A DNA stretch of 64,000 bases from Reyranella sp. (GTDB lineage: Bacteria > Pseudomonadota > Alphaproteobacteria > Reyranellales > Reyranellaceae), in NCBI RefSeq assembly GCF_004297405.1, contig NZ_SCVC01000033.1, positions 1 through 64,000 of the forward strand. Direction: 5' to 3'. The translations under genes were made by a program, and so were the position numbers. The notes beneath the pieces are model-generated. The model was given only the letters and a program-made list of their open reading frames with translations, did no database searches and was not told the origin of the DNA. Shown here one piece after another: positions 15,430 to 24,050 of this stretch (the stretch's first letter is position 1; every line of letters begins with the position of its first letter).

Positions 15430-16524
15430 CTAGGGCTTGGGCAGCAGTCGTTTCGCCTGCATTTCGGCGAAGCATTTGCGAAACATCGCCTCGGTGTCCA
15501 TCACTTCGGTGAAGCCGGCCTGCATCAGCTTGATGGTCGAGACGAGGGCGGCCGGCCCGGGTTCGGTGCGGCCAAAGCCCATCGTATAGTCGGCGTACTC
15601 GAAGGAGAGGCCGACAAACTCCCTGAGAGTCCCGGATACGAGACCGTGGGCGGCGCGGATTTCGGCCCATTCGGTTTCATGCGGGCGGATCTCCTGGTCG
15701 AGTTCCAGGGGTACATGCTCGCCCGGTGCAAATCCCAGGGCGTCGGCGATGGCGGGCCAGACGTTCGGCCAGACGAACACGTCGCCGTTGGTGACGTTGA
15801 AGATCTCGTTGCGCGCGGTGGCGGCCTCTCCGGACCAGGCAATGGCGCGCGCCAGCAGGTCGCCATCGACCGCCTGGGCGACCCGTCCGACGCCACCGGG
15901 ATAGTCGAGATTGGTCTTGCCGGCGCGGCGCATCATGGCCGCATAGACGCCAAGGGCCGGGATGACGTTCATGGCGCTGCCGACCGAATCGCCCACGATC
16001 AGCACCGGCCGCAGGATCGACCAGGTCCAGTCCTTGCCTTTCTGCTGGGCGCTGAGATAGCGCTCCTGGTTCCAATAGAAGTTCGGCTGCTCGTGCATCT
16101 CCGAGCGGTTCTCGCGCGCCGGCACTGTGAGCGGGCGGACATGCACGCCATAGGCCTTGGTGCCCTGCAGCAGCGCGACATGGCGTAGTCCCGGTGCGGC
16201 TTGCTCCAGAGGGCCGAACAGGTTGCGCAGCATCTGATCGTTGGTGCGGATCTGCTCATCCTCGCGCCAGCCCGCGACCAAGCCCGGTTGCTCGTAGAGC
16301 GCAGCATAGACGAGATGTGTCACCCCGGCGAACTCGGGGGCGAGCTTAACGCAGGCGGCTTGGTCGGTGAGGTCGAGTGGCAGCCAGCGCGCACCATAAG
16401 TTTCATCGGGGCGGCGGCGGGAGAGGGCGACCACCTCGCAACCAGGTTCGGCCGCGAAGTGTTTCATGGCGGCGTAACCGACGAGGCCGGTAGCGCCGGC
16501 GATCAGGACTTTTTTGCTCGGCAT
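15430..16524 (-). CDS. PRISE-type NAD(P)-dependent reductase (progesterone 5-beta-reductase/iridoid synthase-like SDR)
   Basis: A 364-residue extended SDR. The nucleotide-binding motif is GATGLVG (about residues 10-16). PRISE-family signatures follow: 'HVALLQGTKAYG' and the catalytic Tyr segment 'NFYWNQERYL', with 'WSILRPVLIVG' downstream. Members reduce activated C=C bonds of enones. The gene lies 65 bp downstream of the Rieske oxygenase and 87 bp upstream of ppk2 on the same strand. That suggests a TetR-controlled Rieske-reductase catabolic pair. The substrate is unknown. Confidence 0.75.
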   Translation of the reverse strand: MPSKKVLIAGATGLVGYAAMKHFAAEPGCEVVALSRRRPDETYGARWLPLDLTDQAACVKLAPEFAGVTHLVYAALYEQPGLVAGWREDEQIRTNDQMLRNLFGPLEQAAPGLRHVALLQGTKAYGVHVRPLTVPARENRSEMHEQPNFYWNQERYLSAQQKGKDWTWSILRPVLIVGDSVGSAMNVIPALGVYAAMMRRAGKTNLDYPGGVGRVAQAVDGDLLARAIAWSGEAATARNEIFNVTNGDVFVWPNVWPAIADALGFAPGEHVPLELDQEIRPHETEWAEIRAAHGLVSGTLREFVGLSFEYADYTMGFGRTEPGPAALVSTIKLMQAGFTEVMDTEAMFRKCFAEMQAKRLLPKP

Positions 16525-16589
16525 GGGACGCTGTCAGCCTAGCACGCTCTTGGCGCGGGCAAAGGCTGTGCGTTCCGCCGGTCGAGCCG

Positions 16590-17753
16590 TCAGTTCAGCG
16601 CGCGGTCGAGGCTGGTATGGAAGCGCTTCAGATTCTGTTCCAGCCGGCCGACGATCAGCCGGTCGTTGGCGCCGCTGGCCAGCCCGCGCTGGATCTGCTC
16701 GCAGATCGGCAGATCCTCGCTGTTGAACACGCCGCGGTCGATCAGGTCGAAGGACCGCGCCCAATGCGCGTCGGCCTTGTCGTCGCCGGGAAGATGCGGC
16801 GTCAGCATCGAATGCACGAACAACGTCTCGTCAGGCGCGATGGGGAACAGCCCGAGATGGCTGACATAGTCCGGGTGGTGGATGACGATCGTGTTGGGAA
16901 ACACGTAGTGCACCAGCGTGCCATGCTCGCTGAGCGTCCAGCGCTCGGGCGGCAGGTCGCGTATTTCCTTGGTGCGGTCGCGCGCCGCGAGAAAGCGGAT
17001 GTGCGGGCCCAGCGGATCGCTCACCGACACCGAGTCGGTGAAGAACGGACCGATGGTGCCGGCATGCAGCCGGGTCACATGGTAGATCTCGAGGAAGGCC
17101 TCGACGATCAGTTTCCAATTGGTGGCACGCCGACTGGTGCTCTGACGATAGAAGCAGTGGCTGCCGAGAGCGGCCGCGTCGAGATCATCGTCGACGCCGT
17201 TCAGGAACGACGCCATGTCGGGCAGGCTGGCCGCTGGATCGAGCATCGCCCAGATCATGCCGTGGCGCACGACGGAGGGAAGCTCGCGCAGGCCCGTCAG
17301 GTGCTTGTCCAGGGTCGGGAAGGCCTCGGCGCGCGGCACGCCGGCGAGCGTCCCGTCGAGGCGGTAGGCCCAGCCGTGGTAGGGGCAGACCAGGCTCTGG
17401 CGGCGGCATGGCTCGCCCTCCTCGACGACCAGTCGTGCGCCGCGATGACGGCAGACATTGAGCAGGACCTTGATGGCGCCCTCGCGCGTCCGCGTCACCA
17501 GCAGTGGCACGCCGCAGATCTCGCGCGCCATCACGCTGCCCGGCTCGCGCAACTGGTCGGCGGGGCCGAGGCACAAAGGCAAGCGGCGGAAAAGGCGCGC
17601 CTGCTCCTGCTCGAAGCGGTTGCGGTCGATGTAGATCGCGGGATCGAGGCTGGCTTCATCGGCCTGCCAGTCCGGGCTGGTACGCCGGTCCATCTCGCCC
17701 AGCAGGCGCTGGAAGATGTTCTGCCAGTAAGGTTCTGCCGCCATCGTCGTCAT
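16590..17753 (-). CDS. Rieske non-heme iron oxygenase, alpha subunit
   Basis: A 387-residue ring-hydroxylating oxygenase large subunit. The Rieske [2Fe-2S] ligands are C101, H103, C123 and H126 (CRH...CPYH). The mononuclear iron ligands are probably H225 and H230, after 'NWKLIVEAF'. I chose the ATG at 17753, which follows an AAGGAG site and sits 2 bp after the TetR stop. A longer frame starting at 17798 would overlap tetR. Oxygenases of this kind hydroxylate or demethylate aromatics, choline-like amines or carnitine. No reductase or ferredoxin partner is adjacent. Confidence 0.85.
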   Translation of the reverse strand: MTTMAAEPYWQNIFQRLLGEMDRRTSPDWQADEASLDPAIYIDRNRFEQEQARLFRRLPLCLGPADQLREPGSVMAREICGVPLLVTRTREGAIKVLLNVCRHRGARLVVEEGEPCRRQSLVCPYHGWAYRLDGTLAGVPRAEAFPTLDKHLTGLRELPSVVRHGMIWAMLDPAASLPDMASFLNGVDDDLDAAALGSHCFYRQSTSRRATNWKLIVEAFLEIYHVTRLHAGTIGPFFTDSVSVSDPLGPHIRFLAARDRTKEIRDLPPERWTLSEHGTLVHYVFPNTIVIHHPDYVSHLGLFPIAPDETLFVHSMLTPHLPGDDKADAHWARSFDLIDRGVFNSEDLPICEQIQRGLASGANDRLIVGRLEQNLKRFHTSLDRALN

Positions 17754-17755
17754 GG

Positions 17756-18379
17756 TCAGGACTCCTTGTAAGGGCGGGCCGAAACGGCCTGCAGGCAAAA
17801 GGCAGTCACGTCGCGCGCCAGCGTGGCGGCGTTGGGTTGGTGGTCGGCGTCTTGCGCCAGCGGACCGATCAGCCCTTCGGTCAGCGCGCCGATCAGGCCG
17901 GCGGCGGCGAGGCGGGCGTTCTGCGGCGGGAAGTCACCGGCCGCGATGCCGTCGGTGATCAGGCCCTCGAACACATCGGCGAAAGCGCGGCGGGAAATGA
18001 GGCGGGCGGCATCGACTTCCGGCTCGGCCGGCTCGGCGATCATTGCCCAGGCAAGCCGCCGCGCCCGCACGGCGCGCAGCGCGAAGACCCGCACCGCATC
18101 AGCGAGCCGATCCATCGCTGTGCCTTCGGAGCGCGCCACGGCGGCGAGCACCGCGAGCTCGTGACCTGCGTTCAAGGCCAAGGCTTCGGCGAAGAGCTCT
18201 CCCTTGGAGGGGAAGTGCCGATAGACCGTGCCGGTCGCCACGCCGGCCGCTTCGGCCACAGTGGCGACCTGGGCGCCCCGGAAGCCGACTTCGCCCACGA
18301 CAGCGCGAACCGCCTGCAGGATGCGATCCCGCTTGTCCTGGAGCTGTTCCTGGACCCGCTCGGTATGGCGATAGGCCAT
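17756..18379 (-). CDS. TetR-family regulator
   Basis: A 207-residue protein. The N-terminal helix-turn-helix (about 20-65) contains 'VATVAEAAGVATGTVYRHFPSKGELFAEAL', and a helical ligand domain follows. It is the first gene of the minus-strand unit with the Rieske oxygenase (2 bp gap) and PRISE reductase. A 28 bp near-perfect palindrome ends 13 bp upstream of its start, so it probably represses its own operon and perhaps the divergent DUF296 gene. Confidence 0.88.
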   Translation of the reverse strand: MAYRHTERVQEQLQDKRDRILQAVRAVVGEVGFRGAQVATVAEAAGVATGTVYRHFPSKGELFAEALALNAGHELAVLAAVARSEGTAMDRLADAVRVFALRAVRARRLAWAMIAEPAEPEVDAARLISRRAFADVFEGLITDGIAAGDFPPQNARLAAAGLIGALTEGLIGPLAQDADHQPNAATLARDVTAFCLQAVSARPYKES

Positions 18380-18391
18380 GATGTGAATTCC

Positions 18392-18419
18392 GGTTCAATT
18401 CTTGGTAAAGAAATGAACC
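18392..18419. promoter_or_regulatory. TetR operator palindrome
   Basis: The arms GGTTCAATTCTT (18392-18403) and AAGAAATGAACC (18408-18419) are inverted repeats with one mismatch in 12 and a 4 bp spacer. It lies just upstream of the tetR start, inside a locally AT-rich stretch. Size and symmetry fit a TetR dimer-pair site. Confidence 0.75.
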
Positions 18420-18520
18420 TAGATTCAATTCATGTCAATCCCCTTCCACGGTTGTCCTGCAACGACCGGCGGGTTGGCGGGTTGAGTCGCGACCGTTGTC
18501 TCGTGACAGGAGCATTCCCG

Positions 18521-18961
18521 ATGCAATCCAAACTCGTCTTCGAGGAAGCAGGTGAGCGCACATTCGTCCTCGTTCTGGCCGCCGGCGAAGAGGCCTTTGC
18601 CGCGATCAGCGATTTTGCGATCAAGGAGAGCCTGTCGGCGGCGTCATTGACGGCGATCGGGGCTTTCGAGCGCACCACCCTCGGCTGGTTCGATCTCGCA
18701 AACAAGACCTACAAGCCGATCCATATCGAAAGTCAGTGCGAAGGGCTGAGCCTCCTGGGCGACATTGCGCTGGGTGATGACAGCAAACCCAGCGTCCATA
18801 TGCATGCCGTGATAGGCCTGAGCGATGGCACGACCCGCGGCGGCCATTTCCTGAAAGGCATCGTGCGACCGACGCTCGAAGTCACGATCAACGAGACACC
18901 GGCACGGCTGCGCCGCCGCCAGCGGCCGGAACTGGGATTGGCGTTGATCGATCTGTCATAG
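18521..18961 (+). CDS. PPC/DUF296 domain protein
   Basis: A 146-residue single-domain protein with the PPC (DUF296) fold ('SLTAIGAFERTTLGWFD', 'PSVHMHAVIGLSDGTTRGGHFLKG', 'TLEVTINETP'). It carries the His and Gly residues typical of prokaryotic members, some of which bind metal or nucleotides. The ATG at 18521 follows a GACAGGAG ribosome site, although the frame stays open far upstream. It is divergent from the tetR-Rieske operon. Cellular role unknown. Confidence 0.8.
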   Translation: MQSKLVFEEAGERTFVLVLAAGEEAFAAISDFAIKESLSAASLTAIGAFERTTLGWFDLANKTYKPIHIESQCEGLSLLGDIALGDDSKPSVHMHAVIGLSDGTTRGGHFLKGIVRPTLEVTINETPARLRRRQRPELGLALIDLS

Positions 18962-19005
18962 AAATCCGCAGCCGGCCTGACCTACTCTCAGGGTCAGGAG
19001 GCGGC

Positions 19006-19380
19006 ATGCCCTTGCACGTGGAAATTCACCGACTGTCCCGAACGATCATCATCGTCGCACGTGGCCAGATCACCGCCGAGGACGTCGACCGCTGTGCCCG
19101 GGAGATCGTCGATGGGAACGTACGGCAGTTCGCCAAGATCATCGATGTTTCGACATCGACCTCCGACGTGACGGCGGAGCAGATGGAGCGCATTGCATCG
19201 TGGTTGCGTGGTGGCGATACGACGCGTGGAGCCATGGCGTTCGTGGTCGATCCCGAACGCGGACAGGCGGCACAAACTTTCGCCGATGCCACGCAGGGTG
19301 ACCGGCCTGTGAAGCTGTTCCGCAGCATTCACGAGGCCCGCCGCTGGATTGCAGAAGTTTCAGGTGGGTTCGGTGGCTGA
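19006..19380 (+). CDS. STAS/SpoIIAA-like small protein
   Basis: A 124-residue soluble protein with an alternating beta-alpha pattern ('RTIIIVARGQITAEDVDRCA', 'FAKIIDVSTSTSDVT') resembling SpoIIAA/STAS-like folds in alphaproteobacteria. An AGGAGGC ribosome site lies before the start. It follows the DUF296 gene by 44 bp on the same strand. No anti-sigma partner is visible, so a regulatory role is only a possibility. Confidence 0.6.
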   Translation: MPLHVEIHRLSRTIIIVARGQITAEDVDRCAREIVDGNVRQFAKIIDVSTSTSDVTAEQMERIASWLRGGDTTRGAMAFVVDPERGQAAQTFADATQGDRPVKLFRSIHEARRWIAEVSGGFGG

Positions 19381-19392
19381 GAAGGCGGAGTC

Positions 19393-19821
19393 CTACCGCT
19401 CGCGTTTGAAGTAATAGGCGTCGGGCATCCGTGGCATGCCGATGCGATCGTAGAAACCGACAGCATCCGGCATGGAGGCCAGGATCAGGCTGACCCGTGG
19501 CCCAAGCTGGCGGCGCGTCTCGTCGATCAGGCCTTTGCCGACGCCGAGCCCTTGCGCCTCTTTCGAGACGGCGAGTTCGGAGAGATAGCAGCACCAGGAA
19601 AAATCGGTGATGCAGCGCGCGATCCCGATCAGCTTACGGTCGGCTCGGTCGAACCGGGCCGTCACGACCAGATCGGCGCCCCGCAACATCTCCCCCAAAC
19701 GCGGCAAGTCATCCGTCGGGCGCGCGAGGCCCGACTCGAGCAGAACGCACCTGAATTCGGCCGGGTCGAGGTCGGTTTCCCGAACATAGACGACACTTTT
19801 GACTGAATTCATGGGCCTCAT
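19393..19821 (-). CDS. GNAT N-acetyltransferase
   Basis: A 142-residue GNAT with the core 'LSELAVSKEAQGLGVGKGLIDET' (acetyl-CoA pyrophosphate loop QGLGVGKG) and a C-terminal 'GFYDRIGM' segment. An internal ATG at 19812 (MNSVKS) is an alternative start. It lies 6 bp after the TPR gene in the direction of transcription, so co-expression is likely. Substrate unknown. Confidence 0.8.
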   Translation of the reverse strand: MRPMNSVKSVVYVRETDLDPAEFRCVLLESGLARPTDDLPRLGEMLRGADLVVTARFDRADRKLIGIARCITDFSWCCYLSELAVSKEAQGLGVGKGLIDETRRQLGPRVSLILASMPDAVGFYDRIGMPRMPDAYYFKRER

Positions 19822-19827
19822 CCCGCC

Positions 19828-21189
19828 TTAGTTGAGGCCGTAGACGGAGAATTGCCGGGCGACCTCGGGATTGATTGTTTCTGCGGCTCGCTGGTCTGCC
19901 TCGCCACCGGCCTGGTTGCCATTCTTGATCCTGGCGAGGCCACGACCATAGAGCGACAGCGCCCGGTTAGGATCGATGTCGAGCGCTGCATTGTACTCGT
20001 TCAAGGCCAAGGCCGGATCGCCGAGCTTGAGATAGATGAAGCCGCGGGTATCGCGGACGTCGAGATTGATCGGCATCAACTTCAGCGCCGTGTCGCAATC
20101 GGCGAGGGCCTGCACGAGATCCTGGCCGGCAATGGCGCGTGTCAGGCCGCGATTGTTGTAGGCGAGGCCCAGTTGAGGGTTCAACGCGATGGCGGAGCTG
20201 TAGTCGGCGATCGCCTTTTCGTACTCTTTCTTCGCGAAATGAGCATAGCCGCGATTGTAGAAGGCAAGCGGATTGCTTTGATCGATCGAAATGGAAAGAT
20301 CCAAATCGCGAATCGCCATGTCGAGCTTGCCTTCGCCCAGGTAGATCGCGGCGCGGTTGCTCAAGGCGTCGGCATTGCGAGGGTCATGTTTCAGGGCGAC
20401 ATCGTAGTTTTGCAGCGCCGCCAACGAATTGCCGCGCCGCCCATAGGCCAGCCCGCGCATCAGATAGGCCAAAGCATTTTCGGGGGCGAGGCTCACGGCG
20501 CGGTCGAGATCGCTCATGCCGCGGCCGAAGTCGCCGAGCTGGGTGAAGGCGTCGCCCCGGCGGATCAGGGCGTCGACATTGTCCGGTTCGAGGACGAGAA
20601 CCCTGTCGAAGTCCTGGATTGCCCGGTCATAGGCGCGCTTGCGGGTCGCCAGCAGGACGCCCCGGTTGAGGAAGGCGAGCGAGGCACTGGGGTCGAGCTT
20701 GATCGCTTCGCTATAGTCGGTGAGCGCCTTGTCGGTTTGTCCAACCGCGTCCAATGCCGCGGCACGCCGATAGAGGTTCAGGGCGTCGGGATTGGTCGAG
20801 CTGATGAGCTGGTCGTAGCGCTGGATCGCGTCGAGATAGTCTTCGCTGGCCAGCACCTTGTCGCCGAGCATCGTACGGGCGACACCGCGCATGAACCGTG
20901 CCATCGCCACTTCTTGAGGCTGGAGCTGATGGCTCTGAAGCGCCCTGGAGCAAGCCGCTGCACGCTGCGCAGCATCGGCGATGGAAGGAGGCTTCCGTTG
21001 CGTGCAATCGCCATAGGCCACCTTGACCTCGGCGGGGGACAGTGCCGGCGTCGTGGTTGGCGCAGGCGTCGCTGGCTTGTCGGCCTCCAGTCGACTGGGA
21101 GAATTGAGGTATCCGACAGTGAGGACGGTAACGACACCTGCCGCTACCACGCCGGCGGCCGAGACGATGAGAATCTTGAAGATGGACAA
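19828..21189 (-). CDS. Membrane-anchored TPR-repeat protein
   Basis: A 453-residue protein with an N-terminal hydrophobic anchor (residues 5-27), a Pro/Thr-rich linker (36-52) and about eight tandem tetratricopeptide repeats (roughly 140-440). They show the canonical small/large pattern, for example 'AYLMRGLAYGRRGNSLAALQNYDVALKHDP'. It should be a periplasmic or surface scaffold for protein-protein contacts. It starts 3 bp after the helicase gene and precedes a GNAT. The partner is unknown. Confidence 0.85.
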   Translation of the reverse strand: MSIFKILIVSAAGVVAAGVVTVLTVGYLNSPSRLEADKPATPAPTTTPALSPAEVKVAYGDCTQRKPPSIADAAQRAAACSRALQSHQLQPQEVAMARFMRGVARTMLGDKVLASEDYLDAIQRYDQLISSTNPDALNLYRRAAALDAVGQTDKALTDYSEAIKLDPSASLAFLNRGVLLATRKRAYDRAIQDFDRVLVLEPDNVDALIRRGDAFTQLGDFGRGMSDLDRAVSLAPENALAYLMRGLAYGRRGNSLAALQNYDVALKHDPRNADALSNRAAIYLGEGKLDMAIRDLDLSISIDQSNPLAFYNRGYAHFAKKEYEKAIADYSSAIALNPQLGLAYNNRGLTRAIAGQDLVQALADCDTALKLMPINLDVRDTRGFIYLKLGDPALALNEYNAALDIDPNRALSLYGRGLARIKNGNQAGGEADQRAAETINPEVARQFSVYGLN

Positions 21190-21192
21190 GCG

Positions 21193-24006
21193 TCAACTCC
21201 TCTCAAGAAACGCCTTTGTTTGCTCCACGGCTTCCGCAAGGCCTATGCGCTCGACGGCGACGCCAGGCGGGAAGGCACTCAGTAGGCGACTGGGCAAGCG
21301 CGAGTCGAGCATCACGAACACGCCGCGATCATCCGCACGACGGATCAGGCGGCCGTAGGCCTGCTTGAGGCGCAATCGGGCCAGCATGTCGTCGTAGGCG
21401 TTGGCGCCTGCACCCGCCGCCTTCCAGTAAGCCTTGCGGGCGCGATGCAGGATATCGGGCCGTGGCCACGGCACGCGATCGAACACGATCAGGCGCAGCG
21501 AACGGCCCGGCACGTCGACGCCGTCGCGCACGGCATCGGTCCCGAGCAGGCAGGAATGCTCCTCGGCACGAAAGATATCGACCAGGGTGGCTGCATCCAT
21601 ACCACCGACATGCTGGGCGTAGAGAGGCAGGCCCGCTTCTTCGAGTGCCGGTGCAATGCGCTGATGGACAGCGCGCAACCGGCCGATCGCCGTGAAGAGG
21701 CCAAGGGCGCCGCCGCCTGCCGCCAGGAAGAGTTCGCGATAGGCTGCAGCCACTTGATCGGAATCGTCGCGCTTCACGTCCTTCACGATCAGGACCTTGG
21801 TGGCATTTGCATAGTCGAAGGGCGAGGCCATCGCGGCGCGCATCGCCGGTGCGGCGAGATGCTTCGTACCGGTGCGTGCCTCCGCCACTGTCCAATCGGC
21901 CAGACCGCGTGGGTCTTCGTCGTTGGCGGCAGCGGGCACGCCCAGCGAATCGCGCAGGGTCGCCGAGGTGATGACCGCACCATGCGATGGCCGAATCACA
22001 GAATTCACGAACGGCTCGGTCGGGTCGAGATAGTGGCGATACATGCCGACATCGATTTCGCGACTCTGGCTGCGCTCGACGGCGAACCAGTCGACGAAGG
22101 CCGGATCGGGATCGTTGTGCAGACCGCGCAGCATGGCGCGCCAGGCTTCGAGAGTCAGTTCGCAACGATTGGTGAGTGACCTCGCGACACCTTCGATTCG
22201 GGCACGCTGGCCAGAGTCGAGCTTGTCGGCCTCGCCTTCGAGCTTGGCGCGCAGCGCCTGCCGCAGCTTGCGGACCGGCACCAGCATCTTGTCGAGCGCA
22301 TCTGCCAGTTGATCCGCGGCCTCAATGAGGCCGGGATTGAGCGGCCGCACGTCGCATTCCTGGCCAAAACCTTGATCGTCGCCAGCTGCGCGTGCGCGAA
22401 CCTGCTGGCGTACAAGTGCCAGGAACTCTTCGGCTGGGCCCAGCACCGTGCCGTCGGCCAGCCGCGTCTGCCAGTTGGGCGAGGGCAGTTGCTGGGTAAG
22501 ATCGAGCAGGCGGCGCAGCGCTTGTTGCGCTTCGACATCCTCGCCGATCAGGTCGCTCAGCCGGCGTTCCAATCCGCGCGCACGGCTGCCGCGACGGCCC
22601 TCGGCCCCCAACAACCAGCGTCGGAGATCGGAGGCCTCGACACCACTAAGATGCGCGCCGAACGCGCCATCGGCCGCATCGAACAGGTGATGACCTTCGT
22701 CGAATACGTAGCGCAGCGGCCGCGTGCCATCGTCGAGCCCACCCATCGCCGCCTGGATCATCACCAGCGCATGGTTGGCGATCACGATATCGGCCTGGCG
22801 GGCGCGGCGGATGGTGCGTTCGACGAAGCACTTCCGATAGTGCTCGCACGCAGAATAGATGCATTCGCCGCGCCGGTCGGCGAGCCGCTGCACGCGGCTG
22901 CGGCCCACGAGATCGAGCAACCAGGCAGGCAAGTCGCCGCCGATCATGTCGCCATCGCGGCTGGCCAGCGCCCAGCGCGCCAGCAGGCCGAGGCCGACGG
23001 CGTTCTCGGGCACCAGGCCGGTACGCATCACCGCTTCCTGAAAGTTCAGCAGGCAGAGATAGTTCTCGCGGCCCTTGCGGATCACCACGCGGCGGCGCTT
23101 CTCGGCGCTGTCGCGATGCAGGCGGTCGAGTTCGTTGTCGATCTGGCGCTGGAGGTTGCGCGTGTAGGTCGCGATCCAGACCGGCGCGCCGTTCTTCTCC
23201 GCCCAGAGGCTCGCGGGCGCGACATAGCCCAAAGTTTTGCCGACACCGGTGCCGGCTTCGACCAGCACGACGTTCGGCTTGTCCTCTTCCGTGCGTGGCG
23301 CAAAGGCCTGGCTGGCAGCAGAAGCGTAGTCGCTCTGCGTCGGCCGCGCTTCGGCGATGTTGCTGCCGGCCGAGACGAGCTGGGCGAGACGCAGCCGTGC
23401 TTCGCGCGGCTCGACCGGCTCGCTGCCGGGCGGTGGTGCCGGCGGCGGCTCCTCCCATACCGGGAGGCTTTTCCAGACATCGAGGCCAGCGCCGGGTCGC
23501 GGTCTCTTCGTGCCCGCGCTTTGGCTGACGCCAAGAGCTGCCAGGACGATATCGCCCCACTCCCACTGGCCTCGCGCCATGGCGAGTGCGGTATCCTTCA
23601 TCTCGGGTGAGGCGAGGGCTGCCATATCTTCGAGTTCGTCGATCAGGCTACGCGCTACCTCGGGGAGGGCCGTAACCTCTTCTTCCGGCGTTGTCGGGAC
23701 GTTGAGGTCGAGCGCCTCGCACAGGCCGCGCACCGTCGGCAGGCAGAAATGCGCGGGCCGGACGAAGGCGAAAAGTGCCAGCAGATCACGGGCCTGGATG
23801 TCCTCGAGCCCGAGCCGGGCCGCGACGGCGGGGGCATGGCAGACCAGGGGCAAGGTGCCGATGGCGCGCAGATTGGCGTCTCTGCCCGACAGGCGTTCGA
23901 TCGTGCCGTCGGGTGTGCGCCAGAGCGCGCCGCGCGCCGTGGCGACCAGGGCCGGCCAGGGAGGGAGCGCGGAGGAAGTCACTGGGCGGTGCATAGCACA
24001 GCCCAA
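21193..24006 (-). CDS. DinG/XPD-type ATP-dependent DNA helicase
   Basis: A 937-residue superfamily 2 helicase. Walker A is AGTGVGKT (251-258). The iron-sulfur domain has Cys318, Cys382, Cys387 and Cys393, followed by the DEGHH box (436-440), and the C-terminal helicase domain includes 'GTDAVRDGVDVPG' and 'QAYGRLIRR'. These are the marks of 5'-3' Fe-S helicases of the DinG/YoaA group, acting in repair or replication stress. The N-terminal 240 residues are an extension with no obvious catalytic motif. An alternative start (MHRPV) lies at 23994. It is divergent from the sterol-desaturase gene. Confidence 0.88.
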   Translation of the reverse strand: MGCAMHRPVTSSALPPWPALVATARGALWRTPDGTIERLSGRDANLRAIGTLPLVCHAPAVAARLGLEDIQARDLLALFAFVRPAHFCLPTVRGLCEALDLNVPTTPEEEVTALPEVARSLIDELEDMAALASPEMKDTALAMARGQWEWGDIVLAALGVSQSAGTKRPRPGAGLDVWKSLPVWEEPPPAPPPGSEPVEPREARLRLAQLVSAGSNIAEARPTQSDYASAASQAFAPRTEEDKPNVVLVEAGTGVGKTLGYVAPASLWAEKNGAPVWIATYTRNLQRQIDNELDRLHRDSAEKRRRVVIRKGRENYLCLLNFQEAVMRTGLVPENAVGLGLLARWALASRDGDMIGGDLPAWLLDLVGRSRVQRLADRRGECIYSACEHYRKCFVERTIRRARQADIVIANHALVMIQAAMGGLDDGTRPLRYVFDEGHHLFDAADGAFGAHLSGVEASDLRRWLLGAEGRRGSRARGLERRLSDLIGEDVEAQQALRRLLDLTQQLPSPNWQTRLADGTVLGPAEEFLALVRQQVRARAAGDDQGFGQECDVRPLNPGLIEAADQLADALDKMLVPVRKLRQALRAKLEGEADKLDSGQRARIEGVARSLTNRCELTLEAWRAMLRGLHNDPDPAFVDWFAVERSQSREIDVGMYRHYLDPTEPFVNSVIRPSHGAVITSATLRDSLGVPAAANDEDPRGLADWTVAEARTGTKHLAAPAMRAAMASPFDYANATKVLIVKDVKRDDSDQVAAAYRELFLAAGGGALGLFTAIGRLRAVHQRIAPALEEAGLPLYAQHVGGMDAATLVDIFRAEEHSCLLGTDAVRDGVDVPGRSLRLIVFDRVPWPRPDILHRARKAYWKAAGAGANAYDDMLARLRLKQAYGRLIRRADDRGVFVMLDSRLPSRLLSAFPPGVAVERIGLAEAVEQTKAFLERS

Positions 24007-24050
24007 TTGTCCGATGCAGCGACCGTCGGTTGCCCCTAGAATCCCGGCTC

